Source: Myxococcota bacterium
Lineage (GTDB): Bacteria > Myxococcota_A > UBA796 > UBA9615 > JAKLKC01
Assembly (NCBI GenBank): GCA_023150875.1
Contig: JAKLKC010000002.1
Location: 1-64,000 of the forward strand
Direction: 5' to 3'
DNA: 64,000 nucleotides
The notes under the pieces are model-generated. The model saw only the letters and a program-made list of their open reading frames with translations, did not search any database and was not told the origin of the DNA. The position numbers were made by a program, and so were the translations under genes. Position 1 is the first letter of the stretch. Each line of letters begins with the position of its first letter. Below, one piece after another: positions 8,303 to 15,680 of this stretch.

Positions 8303-9910
8303 CTACTGCCGCAGGACCTCCTTGCACTCGTCCACCGTCGTGATCTGGTACCAGCCGATCTCGTCGATCCAGTACTCGCCCTCGAAGGGCCAGTAGTTGT
8401 AGCCCTTGGGGACCTCGACGCTCCGCCGGGCCCGGAGCCGGTCCATGACGTCGCCCCGGCTGGCGGCGGTGTAGAGGTCCTTCTCGCGGGTCAGCATCTC
8501 CAGCTTGTAGATCTCGGCCTGGGTCATGAACTCCGAGAGCTGGCCCACCAGGCCCCGGAGGCGGGCCAGGACCATCCCCGACTTCTGGGCCTTCAGCTCC
8601 GAGGCGCGCTCGTCCAGGCGGCGGCGGAGGTCCCGGGCGACGGGCTGGTCACCCCACCCCGACTTCAGCCTCTTCATGCGCTCCCCCTCGTTCCTGACCC
8701 CGCGGACGAAGGCGCCCGCCTGGCGCAGGGACTCGTCCCTCTCGAAGTAGAGCAGCACGGAGTGGGGGATGGGCACCCCCGCGCGGTCGCCGTCCAGCAT
8801 GAAGCGGGCGACGGACTCGAAGAGGCGGTCCCGGTCCGCCTGGCCCTGCTCCACCGCCCTGCCCAGATCGTCGAAGATCGGCTTGTAGTCGGCGGTGAAG
8901 GCGTCCAGGAGCTTCTTGCCGTCCTGGTACTTGCAGAGCTGGTAGTAGACCAGGGCCTTGAGGAGCAGCGGCTCGGGGATGAACAGGCCGTCGAAGAAGG
9001 GCGCCGTCACCGACTGCAGCTCCGCCAGGGAGCCGTCCAGCCGGCCCAACATGTACTGGGACCACGCCCTCTCGAAGAGGGACTCGTACCAGTCCACGTG
9101 GTCCCGGGGGACGTCCTTGTAGTGCTCGAAGGCCCTCTCGAAGTTGCCCAGGGCGTACCAGGTGCGGGCGAGGTTGAGGTTGGCGAGGATCGCCAGCCCG
9201 TCGCCGCCCTTCTCCTTGCTCGCCACCCGCAGCGCCTCCTGGAAGGGCTGCACGGCGTCCTTGGGGCGGCGCAGCCGGGTCAGGACCACGCCCTCCAGGA
9301 AACGGGCCCGGGAGTAGACCGGGGAGGCCTTGTCCACCGCCATGAGGTAGGCCCGGGCCTCGTCCAGCTTGCCCTCCTGGTAGAAGGCGCGGCCCACCCA
9401 GTAGCGGGCGGTGCCGCTCCCGTCCCGGGCGTACCGGTCGTCGCTGTGGACGGTGAGGGAGGGGGCCAGCAGCCAGCCCGCGTCCAGCTCCTCGCCCAGC
9501 TTCACCGCGCTCTGGAAGCCCTCGATGAACTTCTCGCTGTCCCCGCCGATGGCGAGGAAGCGCGCGTACTCCAGGAGGGCGGCGTAGGGCATGCCCATCC
9601 GCTCCAGGCAGCGCGCCAGGAAGAAGCCCGCCTCGTCGTGGTACTCCGCGGCCCGGGGATCGTCCAGCACCGCGTAGAAGTCCAGCGTGGCCGGCTCCCA
9701 AGACTCGTCCTTGTACTTGCGGATCCCCTCCCGCAGCTCGGGCGGCGGAGGCATGGGGGCCGCGAGCTCCTCGGCCTCCGACGCGTCGCCCGCCGGCGCG
9801 GGGGGCGGGGCGGCCTTGGGCGCGGCCGGGGCCTGGAACGGCAGCAGCAGCGCCGCCGCCAGGGTCGCGGCGGCCATCCACCGGGTGCGGTGCTCCACGG
9901 GACGGCTCAC
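8303..9910 (-). CDS. Periplasmic TPR protein, overlapping partner of the OM beta-barrel gene
   Basis: Protein of 535 residues, read from a GTG whose last two bases open the TGA of the preceding gene (GTGA overlap), implying translational coupling. This start gives a good Sec signal peptide (charged n-region, then MAAATLAAALLLPFQAPAAP). The body is helical with TPR-like pairs (EAGFFLARCLERMGMPYAALLEYARFL; ARYWVGRAFYQEGKLDEARAYLM; LARTWYALGNFERAFEHYKDV). The C-terminus is charged and coiled-coil-like (MKRLKSGWGDQ..RRRLDERASELKAQ), ending EYWIDEIGWYQITTVDECKE. The family resembles GltC-type TPR proteins that accompany outer-membrane barrels in deltaproteobacteria; this is a resemblance by layout and context, not a sequence search. 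Probably a periplasmic scaffold for the barrel. Confidence 0.75.
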   Translation of the reverse strand: MSRPVEHRTRWMAAATLAAALLLPFQAPAAPKAAPPPAPAGDASEAEELAAPMPPPPELREGIRKYKDESWEPATLDFYAVLDDPRAAEYHDEAGFFLARCLERMGMPYAALLEYARFLAIGGDSEKFIEGFQSAVKLGEELDAGWLLAPSLTVHSDDRYARDGSGTARYWVGRAFYQEGKLDEARAYLMAVDKASPVYSRARFLEGVVLTRLRRPKDAVQPFQEALRVASKEKGGDGLAILANLNLARTWYALGNFERAFEHYKDVPRDHVDWYESLFERAWSQYMLGRLDGSLAELQSVTAPFFDGLFIPEPLLLKALVYYQLCKYQDGKKLLDAFTADYKPIFDDLGRAVEQGQADRDRLFESVARFMLDGDRAGVPIPHSVLLYFERDESLRQAGAFVRGVRNEGERMKRLKSGWGDQPVARDLRRRLDERASELKAQKSGMVLARLRGLVGQLSEFMTQAEIYKLEMLTREKDLYTAASRGDVMDRLRARRSVEVPKGYNYWPFEGEYWIDEIGWYQITTVDECKEVLRQ

Positions 9911-10653
9911 TTCTTCGACGTCAGCGCGCTGACGCCGACGGTGAAGACCAGGTTGTTCACCGGGGCGACACCCCCGCTGAACGCGCGCTTCTCGATGGTG
10001 ATGTGGTCCTTCAGGTCGAAGCGCAGCGTCGTCTTCGGGTTGATCCAGATCCGCGCGCCGATCCCCACCGAGGGGCCGACGAGGGGCGTCAGGCCGACGC
10101 CGGGCTCCACCCCCTGGCCCAGGAAACCCGCGGCGCCGATGAAGAAGTAGATGTCGTTGTGCACGACCTTCTTCCCCGCCAGGCTGAACTTGGCGTAGAT
10201 CGGCGAGAGCTGGATGCCGCCCGCGGCCCCCACGAGGATCCGCCGGGCGTCGGTGCCCAGGGACACGTCGAACACGTCGTTCGTGAGCTCGGCGTGGTGC
10301 TGGTTGCCGAAGCCCCATCCCCCCTGGACCTCCAGGTGGAAGGCGGCCTGCTCGCTCTTGTGGATGTTGAGGTCGAAGCCGCCCTGGATCCCCACCACGT
10401 AGGGGTCGAACCAGGTGCCCGAGAGGTTGAAGCCGACCTCGGCGCGGCCGGCCTTGGTGAAGAGCTGCTTCTGGACGACGTGGACGTCCTGCTGGCGCAG
10501 CACCCCGACCTCCTCGGGGGTCGCCTTGGCCTGCTCGGTCTGTTGCTGCTGTTGCTTCGTGGTCTTGCGCTTGGCGGCCTCCGCCGGGTCGGCCGTGGCC
10601 AGGGAGAGCCCGGCGGCGCAGGCGAGGATCACGAGGGGGCGGGTCAGGGTCAT
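9907..10653 (-). CDS. Outer-membrane beta-barrel protein (OMP_myx-like)
   Basis: Protein of 248 residues. A signal peptide (residues ~1-27, LVILACAAGLSLATADPAEA) precedes a basic and Gln-rich segment (KRKTTKQQQQQ) and a short helical region (VLRQQDVHVVQKQLF). The remaining ~190 residues alternate hydrophobic and polar positions as transmembrane strands: AEVGFNLSGTWFDPYVVGIQGGFDLNIH, FHLEVQGGWGFG, IQLSPIYAKFSLAG, NDIYFFIGAAG, SVGIGARIWINPKTTLRFDLKDH, LVFTVGVSALTSKK. This is the layout I recall for the myxobacterial OM beta-barrel domain family that includes GltA/GltB. It starts at ATG 10653 with AGGTGG upstream, follows the vWA gene by 49 nt and overlaps the TPR gene, forming an operon. Confidence 0.75.
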   Translation of the reverse strand: MTLTRPLVILACAAGLSLATADPAEAAKRKTTKQQQQQTEQAKATPEEVGVLRQQDVHVVQKQLFTKAGRAEVGFNLSGTWFDPYVVGIQGGFDLNIHKSEQAAFHLEVQGGWGFGNQHHAELTNDVFDVSLGTDARRILVGAAGGIQLSPIYAKFSLAGKKVVHNDIYFFIGAAGFLGQGVEPGVGLTPLVGPSVGIGARIWINPKTTLRFDLKDHITIEKRAFSGGVAPVNNLVFTVGVSALTSKK

Positions 10654-10702
10654 CGCGTTTCCACCTGTACAGAGGGGCGGGGGCCGGGGTGGTAGGAGGT
10701 CC

Positions 10703-12124
10703 TCAGAAGGGGAGGGGCCGGCCGCCGGCCTCCTCGGGCAGGTAGTAGATGTCGACCTCGGCGTTGTACTCGGGGACGGCGTCGCCGTAGAAGCGGACGC
10801 TCTGGGCCTCGGCGTAGTAGTCCCAGCCGTTCTCCCGGGAGGGGTCCCGGGGGACCGACTCGCCGTTGACGAAGACCTGGATGTCGCACTCCCCGTCGCT
10901 GGGGCAGTGGGGCACCCGGTTGAGGACCCACTCGGCCTGGAGGTTGCCGATGAGGGAGCCGATGTCCCCCAGGACCTCCGAGAAGTTGGCGTCCTCGCAC
11001 ACGTCGGCGTCGTTCCGCACGTTGATGGGGGCGAAGAGGCCACCGGTCTGCTCGGCGGCGCTGGAGTAGAAGTCGATCATGCACAGGCCCGAGTTCTGCT
11101 CGTTGCACTCCTGGGAGGGCCCGATCCCGGCGAAGACGACCTTGCGGTCCAGGGACTCGAAGAAGTCCAGGTAGAAACGCAGGTCGCAGTCGCACTCCTC
11201 GGTGACGCCGTCGTCGTAGCAGGCCCGCAGCGAGGGAGGGTCCTCGAGGCCGTCGGTGGCGCTGAACAGGTTGGCGGTGGCGTCCCCCTCGTCGGTGACC
11301 ACCACCACCACCAGCGTCGCGTCGTCCCGCAGGAACCCCAGGTTGTGGCCGATGTCGGCGTCGGGGATCCGGGGGCCGGTGGTGTTGCGGCCGTGGCACA
11401 GCTCGTACCAGGGGTGGCCCTCGGACAGCCCCTCCCAGGTCGCCGGGGCCCCCGAGCCATCGTCGGCGACGCAGCGGCGCGACTCCACCTGCCCGGAGTC
11501 GTCCCGGTCCACCTCCGCCGTCCAGCCCGGGGGGCAGACCGAGAGGCAGGAGGCGAGGGCGGCGACGTCCAGGCCGTACTCGGTGGTGGCGCCGGTGATG
11601 CCCATGTCCACCATGTCGACGAAGTGGGCCTCCAGGCTCTCGTCGTCCGGGAACAGGAAGTAGGGGGAGGTTCCGCCGGGCAGGGGGCGCAGCCGCCCCG
11701 CCACGCCGTGCTGGTCGCACTCCGCCTGGGTCTGGTGGTCGCCGTCGGTCCCGCAGGAGCCCCGCTGGCTCGTGGTGAACCCCATCTGGAAGTCCAGGTA
11801 CTTCGAGCGGTCGTTGAGGTAGTCCTGGTAGACCTGGATGGCGTCGCCGATGTCCTCGTACGTCAGCCCCTCGCCGTCCTCGCCCCCGGAGCTGCCCAGG
11901 GCGGCGACGAAGTCGCCGAAGCTCTCCTGGAGGTTCGCCTGGTCCTGGGCCATGGAGTTCGAGTTGTCGATGATCCAGAGGATGTCGACCTTGTTCGAGA
12001 ACGACGCCTGGTCGTAGTGCTGGTGGATCAGGAGGTCGTACCCGTTGCAGCCCCCGGTCCCCGCGGCGAGGGCCAGGGCGGGGAGGGCGGCGAGGAGACG
12101 CGCGTTCCGGAAACGGACACCCAT
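10703..12124 (-). CDS. vWA-domain lipoprotein
   Basis: Protein of 473 residues. The N-terminus is an export signal ending in AAGTGGC, consistent with lipoprotein processing at Cys26. Immediately after it lies a von Willebrand A domain: VDILWIIDNSNSM holds the MIDAS DxSxS motif (D53NSNS), and VVVVVTDEGDAT is a later conserved strand/loop. Many Cys residues in the second half suggest disulfides and an extracytoplasmic site. The C-terminal ~80 residues (DIQVFVNGESV, DIYYLPEEAG) are beta-rich. vWA lipoproteins of this kind usually act as metal-dependent adhesive or assembly factors. It is the first gene of an operon with the OM barrel and TPR protein. No catalytic function is expected. Confidence 0.8.
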   Translation of the reverse strand: MGVRFRNARLLAALPALALAAGTGGCNGYDLLIHQHYDQASFSNKVDILWIIDNSNSMAQDQANLQESFGDFVAALGSSGGEDGEGLTYEDIGDAIQVYQDYLNDRSKYLDFQMGFTTSQRGSCGTDGDHQTQAECDQHGVAGRLRPLPGGTSPYFLFPDDESLEAHFVDMVDMGITGATTEYGLDVAALASCLSVCPPGWTAEVDRDDSGQVESRRCVADDGSGAPATWEGLSEGHPWYELCHGRNTTGPRIPDADIGHNLGFLRDDATLVVVVVTDEGDATANLFSATDGLEDPPSLRACYDDGVTEECDCDLRFYLDFFESLDRKVVFAGIGPSQECNEQNSGLCMIDFYSSAAEQTGGLFAPINVRNDADVCEDANFSEVLGDIGSLIGNLQAEWVLNRVPHCPSDGECDIQVFVNGESVPRDPSRENGWDYYAEAQSVRFYGDAVPEYNAEVDIYYLPEEAGGRPLPF

Positions 12125-12317
12125 CGGCGTGTTGACTCCGCCTGCGCGGCCGGGAGGTCGGCCGCCGCGCCGCGCCGCCGGGGGAGGCCCCGGGGGGCGG
12201 CGCCGAGATTCCGGCGATGCTAATCCGGCCCGGGCGGCCGAAGCAAGGCGCCGGGGCCCACGACGACGCCGAAGGGCACGATCTCCGGGTCCGCCGTGGT
12301 AGCCTGCGACCCGATCC

Positions 12318-13832
12318 ATGACGGCCCACGCCCGAGCCCACCCCTCCCCGGCCACCGCGCGCCGCCTCCCGCCCTGGGCCCTCCCGGCGGGCCTCGGCGC
12401 CCTCGCCCTCGCCTGGCGGCTGGTCCTGTCCCGGGTCTACGCCGGCTGGGAGGAGGGGGACTTCGGCTACCTCGCGATCACCCGCGGCGTGCTCCAGTCC
12501 CGGTTCACGTTCTGGGAGATGGACGAGACGCCCCTGTACTTCGTGCTGTCGGCGGCGGTCATGGGGGCGGTGGGGGACGCGCGCCTCGCCACCATGGTCG
12601 TCTCCCTGGCCGCGGGGACGGCGGCGGTGGTCCTGGGCTTCCTGCTCGCCCGGCGCGTGTACGGGACCGGCGTCGCCCTGGCCGCAGGGCTGGCCCTGTG
12701 CTTCCAGCCGGAGCTGTCGCTCTACAGCACCACGGCGATGAGGGAGCCCCTGTACGCGGCGCTGGTCCTGGGCGCCTGGCTGCTGCTGGTGGACGAGCGG
12801 TTCGTCCGCTCGGCCCTGCTGCTGGCCGCGAGCCTCCTGGTGCGGTTCGACACCCTCGCCGCCAACGTGCCGGTGGCGGTCTGGCACGCCTTCCGCTCGC
12901 GCAGGCGGATCCGCCCCGCCGCGACCCTGATCGCCGTGGTCGCCCTCGCGGCGTTGGCGTGGAGCGTCACCTGCCGGGTGCAGCACGGCACCTTCGCCTT
13001 CTGGGGCGGGGCGGTGGGCAAGAACCTCGCCTCCGCCGAGGGGGCGGAGCTGGGCCTCGTGGAGCGGCTGCGCCTCGGGCTGGCGGTGGACCTGGCCCTG
13101 CTGCTGCGGGTGCTGCCGGCGCGGGTGGGCTGGCCCCTGCTGGGGGGCGCGGCGTGGCTCGGGATCGCCGCGGCCCGGGGGCGCGTCCGGGGCGCCGAGG
13201 CCGCCCTGGCGCTGGCGACCTGGAGCAACGTGGGGATCTGGCTCGGGCTCGGCTTCGTCTCGCGCTACGACCCGGGGCACAACCTCTACTGGAAGTGGGC
13301 GCTCCTTCCGGCGGCCCTGGTCTGCCTGACGGGGGCGAGGGGCCTGGAGATGGCGCTCCGGGACCTGCCCTGGCGCGCCCCCCGGGTCCGGACCGCCGCC
13401 CTCGCCGCCGCGGTCGTCCTCACCGCCGCGCCCTTCGGCCTCGAGACCCGAGCCCAGGTCCAGCGCAGCCGGGAGACCATCGCGCCCCTGGTGGACGTGG
13501 GCCGCTGGATCGAGGCCGAGGTGCCCGAGGAGACGCCCATGGTGCTGGACGGGATCCCGAGGATGTGGCTGGAGCGCCGGTCGAACGCCCGGCCCATGAC
13601 GTCGTGGATCGAGGTCGCCCCGGGCCGGCTGGGGCCCGAGGAGCTCGGGGCGGTCCTGGCGCGGCGCCGGGTGGCGTACGTGCTCTGGTACGCCGAGAGC
13701 TGGACCCACGCCCCGGTGGTGGCGCCCTACCTGTCCGCGGCGGCGCCCCACCCGGCGGGGGAGGTGGTGCTGACCCCCATCCGGGAGGACTCCCGGGCAG
13801 GGTTCATCCTCTACCGAGTCGATCCTTCCTGA
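12318..13832 (+). CDS. GT-C fold (ArnT/PMT-like) membrane glycosyltransferase
   Basis: Protein of 504 residues with about ten hydrophobic segments and the first-loop acidic pattern of GT-C enzymes (YAGWEEGDFGYLAITRGVL), which use polyprenyl-phosphate sugars on the periplasmic face. Further segments include LYFVLSAAVMGAVGDARLATMVVSLAAGTAAVVLGFLLARR, LALCFQPELSLYSTTAMREPLYAALVLG and a C-terminal soluble domain from about residue 390 (LVDVGRWIEAEVPEETPMVLDGIP). This is the GT39/GT83-like layout (dolichyl-phosphate-mannose or ArnT type). Acceptor and sugar are unknown. TAGCCT (12300-12305) lies just before the start and could be a -10 with a very short leader. It is divergent from the vWA operon. 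Confidence 0.72.
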   Translation: MTAHARAHPSPATARRLPPWALPAGLGALALAWRLVLSRVYAGWEEGDFGYLAITRGVLQSRFTFWEMDETPLYFVLSAAVMGAVGDARLATMVVSLAAGTAAVVLGFLLARRVYGTGVALAAGLALCFQPELSLYSTTAMREPLYAALVLGAWLLLVDERFVRSALLLAASLLVRFDTLAANVPVAVWHAFRSRRRIRPAATLIAVVALAALAWSVTCRVQHGTFAFWGGAVGKNLASAEGAELGLVERLRLGLAVDLALLLRVLPARVGWPLLGGAAWLGIAAARGRVRGAEAALALATWSNVGIWLGLGFVSRYDPGHNLYWKWALLPAALVCLTGARGLEMALRDLPWRAPRVRTAALAAAVVLTAAPFGLETRAQVQRSRETIAPLVDVGRWIEAEVPEETPMVLDGIPRMWLERRSNARPMTSWIEVAPGRLGPEELGAVLARRRVAYVLWYAESWTHAPVVAPYLSAAAPHPAGEVVLTPIREDSRAGFILYRVDPS

Positions 13833-13844
13833 TCTCGCCTCCCG

Positions 13845-13882
13845 CGCCCGAGCCCGAGCCCGTGCCCATGCCCGAGCCCGCC
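13845..13882. repeat. GAGCCC/GTGCCC hexamer tract
   Basis: Just past the glycosyltransferase stop codon lies a run of hexamers GAGCCC GAGCCC GTGCCC ATGCCC GAGCCC. Related hexamer tracts occur at 15491-15591, 52951-53057 and 62464-62497, all between genes. Confidence 0.7.
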
Positions 13883-13937
13883 CTCCCCTCGGCCCAGATG
13901 GGACCCCGGCGAGGGCGGACACCCCCGCGCCGCCGGT

Positions 13938-13943
13938 TATCAT
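13938..13943 (+). promoter_or_regulatory. Candidate -10 box (TATCAT) of the metalloprotease gene
   Basis: TATCAT in CGGTTATCATGG lies 41 nt before the GTG start. It resembles the other A/T islands upstream of genes here. No clear -35 element is seen. Confidence 0.35.
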
Positions 13944-13984
13944 GGCCTTCCGGCCCATCGCCGGCCGTTCCCAGGAGCCCGACG

Positions 13985-15490
13985 GTGCGCCTCCTCGCCG
14001 CGATCACCCTGCTCGCCCAAGGCGCTCCGGCCTCCGCCGCGGGCGCGCCCGGTGCGGCCTCGCCGTGGCTGATCCGGGATCCGCTCCCCCCCTGCGGCCT
14101 CGCCGGGCCGGGGGGCGTGCCGGCCCGGGGGCGCGCCGCGGCGGGCGGAGGCCGGCCCGTACTCTCGGGGCCGGAGGCGGTCCACGTCACCCCCGGCGCC
14201 GGCATCGTCGTCCACTACACCCTGGAGGGGGAGGACGCGCTGGAGGAGGCCGGAGACTCGGACCCCGCCAACGGCGTGCCCGACCAGGTGGACGCCATCT
14301 CCGACGGCCTGGACCGGGTGTGGGAGGAGTACGTCGTCCAGGACGGCTGGGAGCCGGTGCGGAGCGACGGCGTCGCCGGTGGGGACTCGCGGATCGACGC
14401 CTACGTCGCCTCCCTCGACGCCCGGGGCTACGCCTTCCCCGAGATGGGCCCCGACGGGTGGAGCGCCTACCTGCTGCTGGACCCCGGCAGCGTGGACTAC
14501 GGGATCGAGGTGCAGGCCAGCGTCGCCGGCCACGAGCTGCACCACGCGCTCCAGTTCACCTACTCCGTCGAGGCCGATCCCTGGATGTACGAGTCCACCT
14601 CGACCTACGTCCAGTACCTCGGCTTCGGCAGCCCCCAGCTCGACGGCGCGAGGGAGGTGCTGTGGGCCCTCAGGCTCTCGGAGCCCGCCCGGAGCGTGTG
14701 GGACACGGGGGAGCAGTTCGAGTACGCGGCGATGGTGTGGGCGAAGTTCCTGGTGGACCGCCGCGGGGGGGACCGGCTGGAGCTGCGTCGGCTGTGGGAG
14801 GGACTCGGGGAGTCGGGGGGAGACTGGCGGGGCGCCCACGGGGCCCTGGTCTCGGACCAGGGGCTCCAGGCCGGCGACCTGCTCGCCGAGCACGCCGAGT
14901 GGAACCTGTTCGCGTGCGGGCGGGACGACGGGGGACACTACCTGGACGACCCCGCCGACTGCGGCGTGCCCGCCCAGGTCCGCATCGACGCCGCGGTCAC
15001 GGCGCTGCCCTGGGAGGGGGAGCTGGGGCGGGAGCCGGTCCAGCCCTGGGGGGTGGCCTACGCCGAGGTGCCGGCCGAGGACGGTGGCGGCGTGCGCTTC
15101 CGATGCCGTCCCCGGGTCGAGGGGTCCTTCCGGATGAGGGCGATCGCCGTGGACGCCTCCGGCGCGTTCCGGTCCCGGGGCGAGGTCGTGGTCCCGGATG
15201 GAGCGGGGGAGGTGGCGGCGGAGGGGGCGGGCCCCGGGGGGAAGGCCCTCCTGGCGGTGGTGAACTTCTCGGGGGAGGCGGCGGCGTTCGACTGCTCCGC
15301 CGAGGCGGTGGTCGAAGCGGCGCCCGTGGAGGAAGACGAGGAGGGTGGGGCCGGATGCGGGGGCTGCGGGCTGGTCGACGCCAGGGCTCCCGGGCGGGGG
15401 CGTGGGGCAGGCGCGCTCTCGTCCCTCGCTGCCCTCCTCGTCGTCACGGCGTGGCGCAGGATCCGGCGCGGAGAGCGGTCCCGAGCGTAG
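13985..15490 (+). CDS. Secreted zinc metalloprotease-like protein with MYXO-CTERM tail
   Basis: Protein of 501 residues. The GTG at 13985 is chosen because AGGAG lies 7 nt upstream and it yields a signal peptide (LLAAITLLAQGAPASAAG); the ORF-track start far upstream belongs to a shadow frame. Residues 183-187 are HELHH within VAGHELHHALQFTY, a zincin HExxH motif. A nearby segment (DPWMYESTSTYVQYLG) supplies Glu residues that could be the third zinc ligand, as in gluzincins. The C-terminus has GCGGCG, a linker, ALSSLAALLVVTAW and RRIRR, which is the MYXO-CTERM plan for cell-surface sorting. I recall a myxobacterial 'MXAN_6640 family putative metalloprotease' with this look, but cannot confirm membership. 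Likely a surface-anchored protease of unknown substrate. Confidence 0.82.
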   Translation: MRLLAAITLLAQGAPASAAGAPGAASPWLIRDPLPPCGLAGPGGVPARGRAAAGGGRPVLSGPEAVHVTPGAGIVVHYTLEGEDALEEAGDSDPANGVPDQVDAISDGLDRVWEEYVVQDGWEPVRSDGVAGGDSRIDAYVASLDARGYAFPEMGPDGWSAYLLLDPGSVDYGIEVQASVAGHELHHALQFTYSVEADPWMYESTSTYVQYLGFGSPQLDGAREVLWALRLSEPARSVWDTGEQFEYAAMVWAKFLVDRRGGDRLELRRLWEGLGESGGDWRGAHGALVSDQGLQAGDLLAEHAEWNLFACGRDDGGHYLDDPADCGVPAQVRIDAAVTALPWEGELGREPVQPWGVAYAEVPAEDGGGVRFRCRPRVEGSFRMRAIAVDASGAFRSRGEVVVPDGAGEVAAEGAGPGGKALLAVVNFSGEAAAFDCSAEAVVEAAPVEEDEEGGAGCGGCGLVDARAPGRGRGAGALSSLAALLVVTAWRRIRRGERSRA

Positions 15491-15591
15491 CGGGCACGAG
15501 GCGCGAAGAACGGGACACGCGGCACGGGCTCGGGCACGAGCACGAGGTACGGGGCACGAGGCGCGGGGCACGAGGCACGGGTCGCTGGGGG
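15491..15591. repeat. Degenerate GGGCAC/GAGGCAC hexamer tract before plsB
   Basis: The region between the metalloprotease and plsB is filled by repeated CACGAG, GCACGG and GGGCAC words, e.g. GGCACGGGCTCGGGCACGAG. On the minus strand it reads CGTGCC and GAGCCC units, matching the hexamer tracts elsewhere in the window. Nothing else is visible up to about 15630. Confidence 0.7.
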
Positions 15592-15680
15592 CGGATGTGG
15601 CGACGAGGCCCGGATCGGTCGGTCCGGTGGCTTGCATTCCCCGGCCGAAGTGCGAAGATCGCCGCTTCCCCCCGCCCACG

